From positions 1 to 47,136 of the forward strand of contig JALEHN010000062.1 of assembly GCA_022770525.1 (NCBI GenBank): DNA of 47,136 nt. Direction: 5' to 3'. Origin of the DNA: Clostridiales bacterium. GTDB lineage: Bacteria > Bacillota > Clostridia > Lachnospirales > Lachnospiraceae. Position 1 is the first letter of the stretch; each line of letters starts with the position of its first letter. Shown piece after piece: positions 14,553 to 21,927 of this stretch. The position numbers and the translations under genes were made by a program. The notes beneath the pieces were generated by a model, which made no database searches, was not told where the DNA came from, and worked only from the letters and a program-made list of their open reading frames with translations.

Positions 14553-15737
14553 ATGCAGTTGAAAGCAGAAAATGTATTTAAACCAGGAGCATTTCCGGAA
14601 TATACATATGTATCTCGTAATTATGAAAATACAGGGATTTCATATGAATTAAGATTAAAACAGGCTTTACGAACAGCAGGATGCTTAACTTCAATAATAG
14701 GTCCTTCTAAAATGGGAAAGACTATATTATGCGAACAAGTTATAGGTCTTGATAATATTGTTGAAATATCAGGAGCAGATTTTAATGAGAATACAGATTT
14801 TTGGGCGACTATAGCAGCAAAGGTTGGATTACCATACATGGGAGAAATAACTACAGAAAGAGCTGCTACGGAAGGAAATTGTAAAGAGAGTGATAGCAAA
14901 AGCGAAAAATATGTGCTGTCTAAAGATAAAGTAATACAGTATTGCATTGAAAATGAAAAGGTTTTAGTCATAGATGATTTTCACTATGCATCACCAGAAA
15001 TGCAAATGAAAATGGCACAACAGTTGAAAGATGCAATAAGACGAGAATTAAAAGTAGTTGTGGTATCCTTGCCACATAGAGCGGATGATGCTATTAGACA
15101 GAATGCAGATTTATCTGGAAGGCTGAGCTTGATTAATATTGAAGCATGGAAGGAAGAAGATCTGAAAAAGATTGCATTAAAAGGCTTTGATAAATTGAAT
15201 ATTAAAATAGAGAATTCTATTGCGGAGAAATTGGCTGTGGAGTGTCTTACATCGCCGCAATTAATGCAATATATATGTCTCAGTATTTGTACATTATTAG
15301 AAGATGAAGAAAAACAGGAAATAAATGATGACATATTGCAAAGAGCTTACAAATTTACCACAGTGAATTTCAATTATTCTGATGTAGTAAGTGTGATGTC
15401 AAAAGGACCAAATCCACGAGGCCAGCAAAGGAAACATTATCAAACTATTGACGGTAAGAAGCTGGATTTATATGGTTTGATTGTTGAATCTTTGGCAAAA
15501 AATCCTCCATTGGTGGAAATTGATTTTGATAATTTCTATAATAGAATCATTCAGCTTATTAAAACTACCGATATAAAATTAGATAAACAAACTGTTAAGA
15601 GCCATCTGAATAATTTGCAGGGAATATTAGAGGGAAAAGAAGAAATTTATCGTGCAATTGAATGGAAAGATGGAACTATTTATGTCCTTGATCCATTATT
15701 TTTGTTTTATCTAAGATGGGGGAGAATGAATGGATAA
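14553..15737 (+). CDS. P-loop ATPase of a putative two-gene defence system
   Basis: A 394-residue protein. ATG 14553 follows GGGAGGTGG closely; an in-frame TTG within the RBS is rejected. Walker A is GPSKMGKT (residues 50-57), Walker B VLVIDDFHY (137-145), and an arginine-finger-like segment DLSGRLSLI follows a VVVVSLPHR strand, all of AAA+/STAND type. The C-terminal 150 residues are a helical, winged-helix-like extension without a recognised domain. The partner nuclease start codon lies within its last codons, so the two are translationally coupled. The AT-rich composition and codon use differ from the sugar operon. I infer a sensor/regulator ATPase controlling the nuclease; no characterised system is recognised. 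Confidence 0.78.
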   Translation: MQLKAENVFKPGAFPEYTYVSRNYENTGISYELRLKQALRTAGCLTSIIGPSKMGKTILCEQVIGLDNIVEISGADFNENTDFWATIAAKVGLPYMGEITTERAATEGNCKESDSKSEKYVLSKDKVIQYCIENEKVLVIDDFHYASPEMQMKMAQQLKDAIRRELKVVVVSLPHRADDAIRQNADLSGRLSLINIEAWKEEDLKKIALKGFDKLNIKIENSIAEKLAVECLTSPQLMQYICLSICTLLEDEEKQEINDDILQRAYKFTTVNFNYSDVVSVMSKGPNPRGQQRKHYQTIDGKKLDLYGLIVESLAKNPPLVEIDFDNFYNRIIQLIKTTDIKLDKQTVKSHLNNLQGILEGKEEIYRAIEWKDGTIYVLDPLFLFYLRWGRMNG

Positions 15738-16464
15738 GATTTTGGGTGCTTTTATAGAAAAAATCAGGTGTGTTACCACAGAAAAAGAGTATGACAAAGT
15801 TGTCCGGGAATTGAATCAAACACTATATTTGGAAGGTTATTCAGAAGATATTTGTCAGGAAGTTAGGTATAAACAAAAATATATAAAAAATAGGTTCTCG
15901 GATGAGGCGAACAGAGAAAAAATGCTTACGGCAAAAGATAATCTATTAGATTATCTCTGCATGATTTTAAGAAAAGAAAAAAAGAATAATGATATTGAGT
16001 GTTTAAAGAAATATCTGGAAAATTTTTATATGTTTTTAGAGGCACTAACAGAAAGAGAACCTGATAAGCGTGCAACATTGACGAAAGATAAATTACAGCA
16101 GATTAAAATAGAAAATGAATATGATTTGCAGCATCTTCTGTATGCTGTTTTAAAGCCGATATATCCGGAGGTTAGGAAAGAAGTTGCTGAGGATTCAGGG
16201 GTTGGAATGATTAGAAGTGATTTAAAAATTCCGAGTTTAAATTTGGTTTTGGAGACAAAATATACGGGAGAAAAAACGAGATTAAAAAAACTGACTGAAG
16301 AAATTGAGGCAGATATTGTTCACTATTTGGAGGATTATATTTTATTTTACGTATATGATAAAGAAAAAATTATAAAAGATAAATGGAACTTTGAAAATAA
16401 TTTCAATCGAGTATTTGATGGGAAAAATATAATGATTATTATTCAGCAGCCACTGCAATTGTGA
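15730..16464 (+). CDS. PD-(D/E)XK nuclease partner of the ATPase
   Basis: A 244-residue protein overlapping the ATPase gene by 8 bases. Residues 1-120 are helical and charged. Residues 128-225 carry a restriction-endonuclease-like core: E130 in ENEYDLQHLL, D164 in IRSDLKIP, and the E175-T-K177 pair in LVLETKYTG, followed by a helix and the strand YILFYVYD. That order (helix-Glu, Asp, Glu-x-Lys) is the PD-(D/E)XK signature. No signal peptide is present. Activity against DNA or RNA is inferred. With the ATPase it resembles the ATPase-plus-nuclease logic of abortive-infection systems. Confidence 0.75.
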   Translation: MDKILGAFIEKIRCVTTEKEYDKVVRELNQTLYLEGYSEDICQEVRYKQKYIKNRFSDEANREKMLTAKDNLLDYLCMILRKEKKNNDIECLKKYLENFYMFLEALTEREPDKRATLTKDKLQQIKIENEYDLQHLLYAVLKPIYPEVRKEVAEDSGVGMIRSDLKIPSLNLVLETKYTGEKTRLKKLTEEIEADIVHYLEDYILFYVYDKEKIIKDKWNFENNFNRVFDGKNIMIIIQQPLQL

Positions 16465-16516
16465 AATACGGCATCGCATTCTTTGGAAAAATGCTGAAAT
16501 TGCGGTGAAAAATCAG

Positions 16517-16541
16517 TTGACTCTCCCCTTAGAGGAGCCAG
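16517..16541 (+). promoter_or_regulatory. Orphan MerR-type operator with -35
   Basis: TTGACT (16517-16522) is followed by an imperfect dyad CTCCCCTTAGAGGAG. This is the usual shape of a MerR-regulated promoter, where a dyad sits in a 19-bp spacer, but the expected -10 is missing and MerR coding sequence begins instead. Confidence 0.45.
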
Positions 16542-16802
16542 TTGGAGAGTGCTGCAAAGATTAAAGCTTACAGACAGCTTGGTCTTTCCATTGATGAGAT
16601 AAGAGAAATCATAAGCGGTAAAGATGCCAGAGATATTCTTGCCGGGAAAGCAAAAGCATTGCAGACACAAAAAGATGATATTGATGTTCGTCTCTCCATA
16701 ATCAATCACATTTTGGAGGATGATGGTATGAAATATCAGGTAGCGGAAAAGATTATTCCGGCAGCTATTGTTTGTTATACGGAAGCAGTATTCTTAAGTT
16801 GA
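16542..16802 (+). pseudogene. Remnant of a MerR-family regulator
   Basis: The frame starting at TTG 16542 reads SAAKIKAYRQLGLSIDEIRE, matching the second half of a MerR DNA-binding domain, then a coiled coil ending at ILEDD, then MKYQVAEKIIPAA as at the start of a GyrI-like effector domain, and stops after about 86 codons at AVFLS. The first 45 or so residues with the HTH, and nearly all of the effector domain, are absent. It directly abuts an operator-like sequence, as if a deletion joined a MerR target promoter to the interior of the gene. Confidence 0.72.
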
Positions 16803-16820
16803 GAGGATGAGATTATAGTC

Positions 16821-17984
16821 ATGAGAAATAAAACTTCTTTAGTGTTTACAGGTGATATCGGTTTTGACCGTTATATGTATGGACAATGGGATGATGAAGA
16901 GCTTCTTTCTGAAGAAGTTCTCGATTTTTTACATAGTGCAGACCATGTTATTGCTAATGTTGAGGGGCCGATTGCCGAGGTTCCGCAAAATACAGTACAA
17001 AGCGGTGCCCTGCAGCTGCTGCATACGATGGATCCGGCTGTGACAAAGGTGCTTAAGAAAATGAACGCGGATATCTGGAATATCTGCAATAATCATATTA
17101 TGGATGCCGGAGAAATGGGGATGCGCAGTACTCTTGATGAAGCGAAAAAGTGTGGAGCCGAAACGATTGGTGCCGGAATGAATATACAGGAAGCAAGAAC
17201 ACCGCTGATTCTTGATGAAGCGGGCGGTATCGGACTTTTTGGTGTCGGATATCAGCGTGCCTGCAGAGCTGCCGGTGAGGATAAGGCAGGATGTTACAGC
17301 TGGAGTGATCTGGATGCGATTCAGAAGACAATTTCTGATATAAAAAAGCAATGCCGCTGGTGTGTTGTCGTTGCTCATGCCGGTGAAGAATTTACGCCGC
17401 TGCCGTCACCTTATACAAGAGAACGCTATCACAAATATCTGGAAATGGGCGCGGATATTGTTGTTGCCCACCATCCACATGTGCCTATGAATTATGAAAC
17501 CGTTGGTGATAAGATGATTTTCTATTCACTGGGGAATTTTATATTTGATACGGATTATCAGAGAGCACAATATAATACAGAATTCGGTTTGCTCATAAAG
17601 CTGAATTTTACAGAAGATGCTTTGACATTCGAACCGTTTGGTCTGGAAATACTGCGGGGGCCGGAGCATGTTGTAAAGGGTGACCTTCCGAGAATCTTTA
17701 CGGATGTTCAGGAAGAAGAGTATCAGCTTCTGGCACCGCTTTCGGCTAAAATGCTTATCGCGGCAACCAAACGGCAGCAGATTTATCTAAATCCAAAAGA
17801 ATATAAAGATGCTGATGAAGAAAAATGGAAAGAAAACTTCTCAAATCCAATGAGAAGCGGACGTGTTCCGGGTGAGACACTGGACTTTTTCATTATCTGC
17901 CCGCTGGCGGAAAAAGAAAAAGAAAAAGCATGGGAACGGAGTAAATTAGAAGATGTAAAAGCGTACATTCTGGAGCAGATGTAA
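16821..17984 (+). CDS. CapA-family metallophosphoesterase-like protein
   Basis: A 387-residue member of the CapA/PgsA family (calcineurin-like fold). Motifs in order: TGDIGFDR near residue 10, ANVEGPI, CNNHIMDAG, VVAHAGEE near 185, VVAHHPHVP and YSLGNFIFD. These carry the metal-binding Asp, Asn and His residues. Unlike capsule-anchoring CapA proteins it has no signal peptide or membrane helix, so it is probably cytoplasmic. It has its own weak RBS GAGGATGAG and is flanked by a broken MerR gene and an XRE remnant, with no polyglutamate genes nearby. The substrate is unknown. Confidence 0.88.
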   Translation: MRNKTSLVFTGDIGFDRYMYGQWDDEELLSEEVLDFLHSADHVIANVEGPIAEVPQNTVQSGALQLLHTMDPAVTKVLKKMNADIWNICNNHIMDAGEMGMRSTLDEAKKCGAETIGAGMNIQEARTPLILDEAGGIGLFGVGYQRACRAAGEDKAGCYSWSDLDAIQKTISDIKKQCRWCVVVAHAGEEFTPLPSPYTRERYHKYLEMGADIVVAHHPHVPMNYETVGDKMIFYSLGNFIFDTDYQRAQYNTEFGLLIKLNFTEDALTFEPFGLEILRGPEHVVKGDLPRIFTDVQEEEYQLLAPLSAKMLIAATKRQQIYLNPKEYKDADEEKWKENFSNPMRSGRVPGETLDFFIICPLAEKEKEKAWERSKLEDVKAYILEQM

Positions 17985-18064
17985 ATATTGATGTTTTTCT
18001 ACTTTTCGTAGGTAGTGAAAAGTTCCTCCGTATATTATGATATTGAGTATGGAGGTACGATATT

Positions 18065-18271
18065 ATGAATCAATACGTTACGGGAGCGGTCATTAAAGAA
18101 CTGCGTGAAAAAAATCATTACATCTCATTTATGGCAGCGGCATCATCGGATCGAATGCAAATTGTCAAGCTTTATCCTGAAGGAAATGCACAGGCAAGAT
18201 TTAAAATCAATGGTGTAAAGGAAATATTTTATTACTGCAATAAAGACGGATTGTTTAAAATTTATACTTGA
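18065..18271 (+). pseudogene. XRE-family regulator with internal in-frame deletion (68 aa)
   Basis: GGAGG precedes the ATG at 18065 and the frame is clean. MNQYVTGAVIKELREKN is the usual N-terminus of a clostridial XRE regulator that continues into its HTH, but here it runs at once into HYISFMAAASSDRMQIVKLY and a Gly-Leu-Phe end, which resembles the C-terminal desulfoferrodoxin-like domain of the same regulators. The HTH, linker and cysteine-rich middle (normally well over 100 residues) are missing without a frame break. The product may still be made, but cannot bind DNA through the HTH. The interpretation rests on my memory of the full-length family. Confidence 0.6.
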
Positions 18272-18298
18272 CCCTGACGTTGTGTTATAGTTTATGCT
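18268..18298 (+). promoter_or_regulatory. MerR-type promoter with 19-bp spacer
   Basis: TTGACC (18268-18273) and TATGCT (18293-18298) are separated by 19 bp, the spacing that MerR activators compensate for. The -35 overlaps the stop codon of the preceding short gene. The MerR regulator downstream probably controls itself from here. Confidence 0.55.
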
Positions 18299-18328
18299 TT
18301 ATATAACACGAACAGGAAAGAAGGTTTC

Positions 18329-19075
18329 ATGCTTATGATGACAGTGAATGAAGTAAGTAAACTATCGGGGGTGAGTATACGATCCCTGCACCATTATGAC
18401 AAGATCGGTCTTCTGCCGGCCACGGAAGTCACAGCTGCGGGATACAGACTTTATGACGATAAAGCCTTAGAGCGGCTGCAGATGATATTGTTATTCAAGG
18501 AACTTCAATTTCCGTTAAAAGAGATTACAGCTATCCTGGAAAGTTCGGATTTTGATCGGGGCAAAGCGCTGGAGCAGCAGATACATTTGCTTGAATTAAA
18601 AAAAGAACATTTGGAAAACCTGATTGATCTGGCTCGTGGAATAAAAATGATTGGAGTTAATAAAATGAGTAAAATGAGTTTTGAAGCATTTGATACAAGA
18701 AAAATAGATGAATATGCCGCGCAGGCAAAAGCATCCTGGGGAACGACCGATGCTTACAAAGAGTATGAGCAGAAATCAGCCGGACGCACAAAAGAAGAAC
18801 AGCAGGCACTCAATGTGGAAATGATGGATATTTTTGCGGAGTTTGGCAGTCTTAGAAATGCTGCACCGGATGGCAAAGAAGCGCTGGCGGTGGTGAAAAA
18901 GCTGAAGGACCATATTACAGAACATTATTACACTTGTACCGATGAAATTCTCGGGGCCCTCGGGATGATGTATGCAGGCGGCGGTGATATGACAAACAAT
19001 ATCGACAAGGCAGGCGGCAAAGGTACCGCGGAATTTGCGCAAAAAGCCATTGAGGCATATATGAAGCAGCGTTAA
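18329..19075 (+). CDS. MerR-family regulator with TipAS-like domain
   Basis: A 248-residue protein; GAAAGAAGG precedes ATG 18329 (ATG 18335 is possible). Residues 3-72 form the MerR winged HTH: TVNEVSKLSGVSIRSLHHYD, then GLLPATEVTAAGYRLYDD. A long dimerisation helix follows to about residue 110, and residues 125-248 resemble the TipAS antibiotic-recognition domain (YKEYEQKSAGRTKEEQQ, helical, ending EAYMKQR). TipA-type proteins sense thiopeptides or other amphipathic drugs and activate resistance genes; no obvious target gene follows, so it may act elsewhere. Confidence 0.9.
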   Translation: MLMMTVNEVSKLSGVSIRSLHHYDKIGLLPATEVTAAGYRLYDDKALERLQMILLFKELQFPLKEITAILESSDFDRGKALEQQIHLLELKKEHLENLIDLARGIKMIGVNKMSKMSFEAFDTRKIDEYAAQAKASWGTTDAYKEYEQKSAGRTKEEQQALNVEMMDIFAEFGSLRNAAPDGKEALAVVKKLKDHITEHYYTCTDEILGALGMMYAGGGDMTNNIDKAGGKGTAEFAQKAIEAYMKQR

Positions 19076-19125
19076 TCAATCCTATTGTTTAAAAATTTAA
19101 TTTGGAAGATATGCCACACTGACAA

Positions 19126-19149
19126 AATGTGAAGCATTTTGGAGGCTGG
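19126..19149 (+). repeat. Dispersed motif, copy 2
   Basis: AATGTGAAGCATTTTGGAGG followed by CTGG; it differs from the copy at 14312-14335 at two positions, one of which turns a C-G pair of the mini-hairpin into a U-G wobble. As there, a U-tailed terminator begins about 27 bases later. Confidence 0.65.
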
Positions 19150-19176
19150 TTCTGAAAAAAGCTGCGATATTTAACC

Positions 19177-19216
19177 AAAAAGCGACAGTTACCTAAAAAG
19201 TAATTGTCGCTTTTTC
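19177..19216 (+). terminator. Rho-independent terminator
   Basis: AAAAAGCGACA-GTTAC (19177-19192) pairs with GTAATTGTCGCTTTTT (19200-19215), with a CTAAAAA loop and a U tail. It ends the merR transcript. Confidence 0.85.
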
Positions 19217-19279
19217 AGCGACCAAATCAGCGGTTTTATTTTGTATCTTATATGTATAAACAAAATAAGGAGGTCGCTT

Positions 19280-20917
19280 ATGAATATGAGTAACGAAAAT
19301 AATCATCCATGCGGAACGGAGATTGATGAAGCTTCTAAATGCCGTCAGGAAGGGGAAGATTTAAATTGCCCGCAGAAAGAGGAAAATAAAAATCCGGATG
19401 GGGAAACTAAAGTAGCTGCCGGTGAAGAAAAGGAAGGGGAAGTTAAAATACCTGCCGGTGAAGAGAAGGAAGGGGAAGTTAAAATACCTGTCGGAGCAGA
19501 AAGGGAAGGGGAAGAGAAAACACCTGCCGACGGAGAAAGTGATGAGGAAGCGAAAACGAGCGGCAATGAAAAAGGGAAACGAAAATGGCTGATTCCTGCC
19601 GGAATTGCAGCAGCATTTATGATTGTTATCATTATCATCGTCGTCAATGCATTGCCTAAAATCACACGGATCAAAGTGCAGTATACCGGAGATTGTGAAG
19701 CGGGTGTTGTTCTTGATGAGACAAACGAAGGGTTTATGGTGATCGGTATTAAAGAAAACGGTGACAGGGTTGAGCTGAAGCACTGGAAGATTGAGGAACC
19801 GGCAACTTTGGAACCAGACAGTGCATCAAAAATTACGATATCCTATAAAGATTTTTCGGAGAGCCTGACAATCCGGTGTACGACCAGTGTAGTGACGGAA
19901 ATCGAAGCAGAGTATCGGGGCAGTAAAGAGGCGGGCGTCGTCATTGACAATGATTCGGAAATCATTGTTAAAGCAATACATAAAGATGGTTCTGTGACAA
20001 ATTGTGAGGGATGGGCTGTTGAAGAACCGGCCAAACTGACTGAAGATCAGTCGGTGACGGTACGCATCAGTTATGAGGATGTTTCGTGTTCGCTTACGGT
20101 TAAATGCGCAACCAGCGCAGTGACCGGTATTGAGGCACAATATAACGGAAATACTGAAGCAGGTACAGAGATTAATGATCAATCAAAATTTATCGTTAAA
20201 AAAGTACATAAAAATGGCACGCGCACAACTTGTCCGGAATGGAAAGTCAAAGAAAATGCGGTTCTGGAAGCCGATGGTACGGCAGAAGTTGTTATTGTTT
20301 ATGATCAATTTGAAACAACCTGCGAAATAGAATGCTCTACGGTGACAATGGTAGAATTAACGGCCGAATACGATGGGGATACGAAAGAAAATGTTGTTCT
20401 CGATGAAGAAAATGACGGAATTCATGTGACGGCAAAATATAAAAACGGCAAGACAGAAGAAGTAAAAGATTATGCCATTGAGCAGCCAAAGACGTTAAAA
20501 GCGGGAGAGACATCGACGATTAAGATTACCTATAAAGAAATGTCGTGTGAATTAAAAGTGGAATGTTCGACCCTTAGTGAGAGTCAGTATAAAGCAAAAT
20601 GTGAAAGCATCGCCTATGACAAGCTTGCGCGAAATCCTGACAAATATGACGGAAAGATGGTGAAATTTACAGGGCAGGTCGTTCAGACCATAGGAAATAG
20701 CGGACTTGGCGCATTAAGAGTCAACGTTACTAAAGACAGATACGGTTATGAGGATACGGTCTATGTGTCCTATCTCATCGATTCTTCAAACCGGATTCTG
20801 GAAGATGACATTATTACATTCTACGGTGTTTCGATGGGGCTTTATTCCTATGAATCCGTCATGGGGGCAACAATTACAATTCCGGAGGTTCTGGCGGTTT
20901 ATATAGACTTCAATTAA
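19280..20917 (+). CDS. Membrane-anchored protein with four Ig-like repeats and an OB-like C-terminal domain
   Basis: A 545-residue protein; AAGGAGG precedes ATG 19280. Residues 1-100 are acidic and cytoplasmic and include a 12-residue repeat AGEEKEGEVKIP. One membrane helix spans about 103-123 after KGKRK, giving N-in topology. Outside are four units of roughly 75-80 residues, each opening with a variant of IxVQYxGxxEAGVVLD and closing with SxTxxCxT, typical of bacterial Ig-like beta-sandwich repeats. The last 110 residues (from ARNPDKYDGKMVKFTGQVVQ to ITIPEVLAVYI) resemble the tRNA_anti-like OB fold found in Firmicute surface proteins. No sortase signal. Function unknown; a cell-surface binding or envelope-sensing role is possible. 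Confidence 0.78.
   Translation: MNMSNENNHPCGTEIDEASKCRQEGEDLNCPQKEENKNPDGETKVAAGEEKEGEVKIPAGEEKEGEVKIPVGAEREGEEKTPADGESDEEAKTSGNEKGKRKWLIPAGIAAAFMIVIIIIVVNALPKITRIKVQYTGDCEAGVVLDETNEGFMVIGIKENGDRVELKHWKIEEPATLEPDSASKITISYKDFSESLTIRCTTSVVTEIEAEYRGSKEAGVVIDNDSEIIVKAIHKDGSVTNCEGWAVEEPAKLTEDQSVTVRISYEDVSCSLTVKCATSAVTGIEAQYNGNTEAGTEINDQSKFIVKKVHKNGTRTTCPEWKVKENAVLEADGTAEVVIVYDQFETTCEIECSTVTMVELTAEYDGDTKENVVLDEENDGIHVTAKYKNGKTEEVKDYAIEQPKTLKAGETSTIKITYKEMSCELKVECSTLSESQYKAKCESIAYDKLARNPDKYDGKMVKFTGQVVQTIGNSGLGALRVNVTKDRYGYEDTVYVSYLIDSSNRILEDDIITFYGVSMGLYSYESVMGATITIPEVLAVYIDFN
19418..19561 (+). repeat. 36-bp in-frame tandem repeat, 4 copies
   Basis: Units start at 19418, 19454, 19490 and 19526. 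The first two are nearly identical, the third and fourth increasingly diverged. Each encodes a 12-residue acidic segment of the cytoplasmic tail of the surface protein. Confidence 0.9.
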
Positions 20918-21040
20918 CGGAATCCTAAGGTCAAGTGTTTGAACCCCGTATTTTGAACGAACGGGAATCCGGAGGTCAAGTGTTTGAACCCTGTATTTTA
21001 AACGAACGGGAAACCGGAGGTATAGTGTTTTGTCCCATTT
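20917..21040. repeat. 45-bp tandem repeat, about 2.6 copies
   Basis: Units beginning ACGG(G)AATCC(T/G)(A/G)AGGTCAAG start near 20917, 20961 and 21006; TCAAGTGTTTGAACCC recurs exactly 45 bases apart (20931 and 20976). The array starts at the stop codon of the Ig-like gene and runs toward the next locus. Each unit contains GGAGG-like and GAACG-like segments but no gene. Confidence 0.85.
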
Positions 21041-21101
21041 CATCGGCTATATAAATAAATATCTGCGGATGATAGTTATATTCATTGAGTCAAAAAAGTA
21101 G

Positions 21102-21107
21102 TATAAT
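21102..21107 (+). promoter_or_regulatory. Possible -10 of the caspase locus
   Basis: A consensus TATAAT lies 25 bases before the first gene of the caspase locus; no convincing -35 is at standard distance (TTGAGT at 21085 is too close). Low certainty. Confidence 0.35.
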
Positions 21108-21131
21108 AAACAGATAATAGAGTTTGTTCAC

Positions 21132-21692
21132 ATGACTGACGGAAAGCATATTGAGGTTTATATAAGGATGGTTTTATCAAAGAATTTTATGACGGATCTA
21201 AATTTATATATTGCGAGAAATTATGTGCCCAAATCCGGTGATGACCTGATCCTTATGAAGCACAAACAAGAGGCATGTCCGGAGGAAATTGTTAAAGACG
21301 GACATTGTTTCAATGAAAGTGTTTTAAATATTGATGACCTCATCGGTGAAGTCGGAGAGACATTTTATGAAATGTTGTTTCAAAAGATTGATGAAAGCGG
21401 CATGACGGACGTGGAAGTTTATAAACGGGCGAACATAGACCGGAAGCTGTTTTCAAAAATAAGGAGTAATCCTGCCTATCATCCCCGCAAATCAACTGTG
21501 CTGGCGCTGGCCATTGCATTGCGGCTTAATCTGGACGAGACAACAGATTTACTGTCCAGAGCGGAATATGCCCTGTCACCGGGAAATAAAGGTGATCTTA
21601 TTATTAAGTATTTTATAGAACATCAGGTTTACGATGTGCAGGCCATCAATTTTACGCTGTTTGAATACGGACAGTCCCTGCTGGGATGTTAA
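21132..21692 (+). CDS. HTH-like protein of the caspase locus (186 aa)
   Basis: The start is uncertain: ATG 21132 has no clear RBS, and ATG 21168 or 21189 (before [13 protein letters not shown]) are alternatives. The C-terminal 105 residues, from [19 protein letters not shown] through [18 protein letters not shown] and [20 protein letters not shown] to the end, form a compact helical module with a lambda-repressor-like HTH character that I know from many clostridial proteins next to effector genes. It precedes the small gene and the caspase by 25 and about 230 bases on the same strand. It may be the locus regulator or an adaptor; the function is not established. Confidence 0.7.
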   Translation: MTDGKHIEVYIRMVLSKNFMTDLNLYIARNYVPKSGDDLILMKHKQEACPEEIVKDGHCFNESVLNIDDLIGEVGETFYEMLFQKIDESGMTDVEVYKRANIDRKLFSKIRSNPAYHPRKSTVLALAIALRLNLDETTDLLSRAEYALSPGNKGDLIIKYFIEHQVYDVQAINFTLFEYGQSLLGC

Positions 21693-21717
21693 TAAGACGT
21701 AGGAATGAGATTAAGAT

Positions 21718-21927
21718 GTGAAAGGGGTCATAGATATAGTGAAAGAAATATCCGAAAAAGAGCGGAAAGAAAAAATCGGTGAAATCGTAATGAAGCTGCC
21801 GGATATGACTGATGAGCAGCTGGTGAATGTTCATACTTACACGGTTGATGAGTATGATGAACCAAATCATGAGGCTGTAGCGTTGGACGCAATTATTCAG
21901 TTAAGCAGGAAGTATAAAAATGAGTAA
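21718..21927 (+). CDS. Small helical protein coupled to the caspase gene
   Basis: Up to 69 residues. Candidate starts are GTG 21718 and GTG 21739, neither with an ideal RBS. It is highly charged and helical, ending DEYDEPNHEAVALDAIIQLS-RKYKNE. The caspase ATG (21920) overlaps its last codons, so translation is coupled. The size and position suit an inhibitor, adaptor or activator of the protease, but that is inference from arrangement only. Confidence 0.6.
   Translation: MKGVIDIVKEISEKERKEKIGEIVMKLPDMTDEQLVNVHTYTVDEYDEPNHEAVALDAIIQLSRKYKNE

Noticed and set aside
20786..21043. Antisense frame with 15-residue repeats over the 45-bp array
   Set aside because: It is a by-product of a repeat period divisible by three, with no RBS and no family resemblance.
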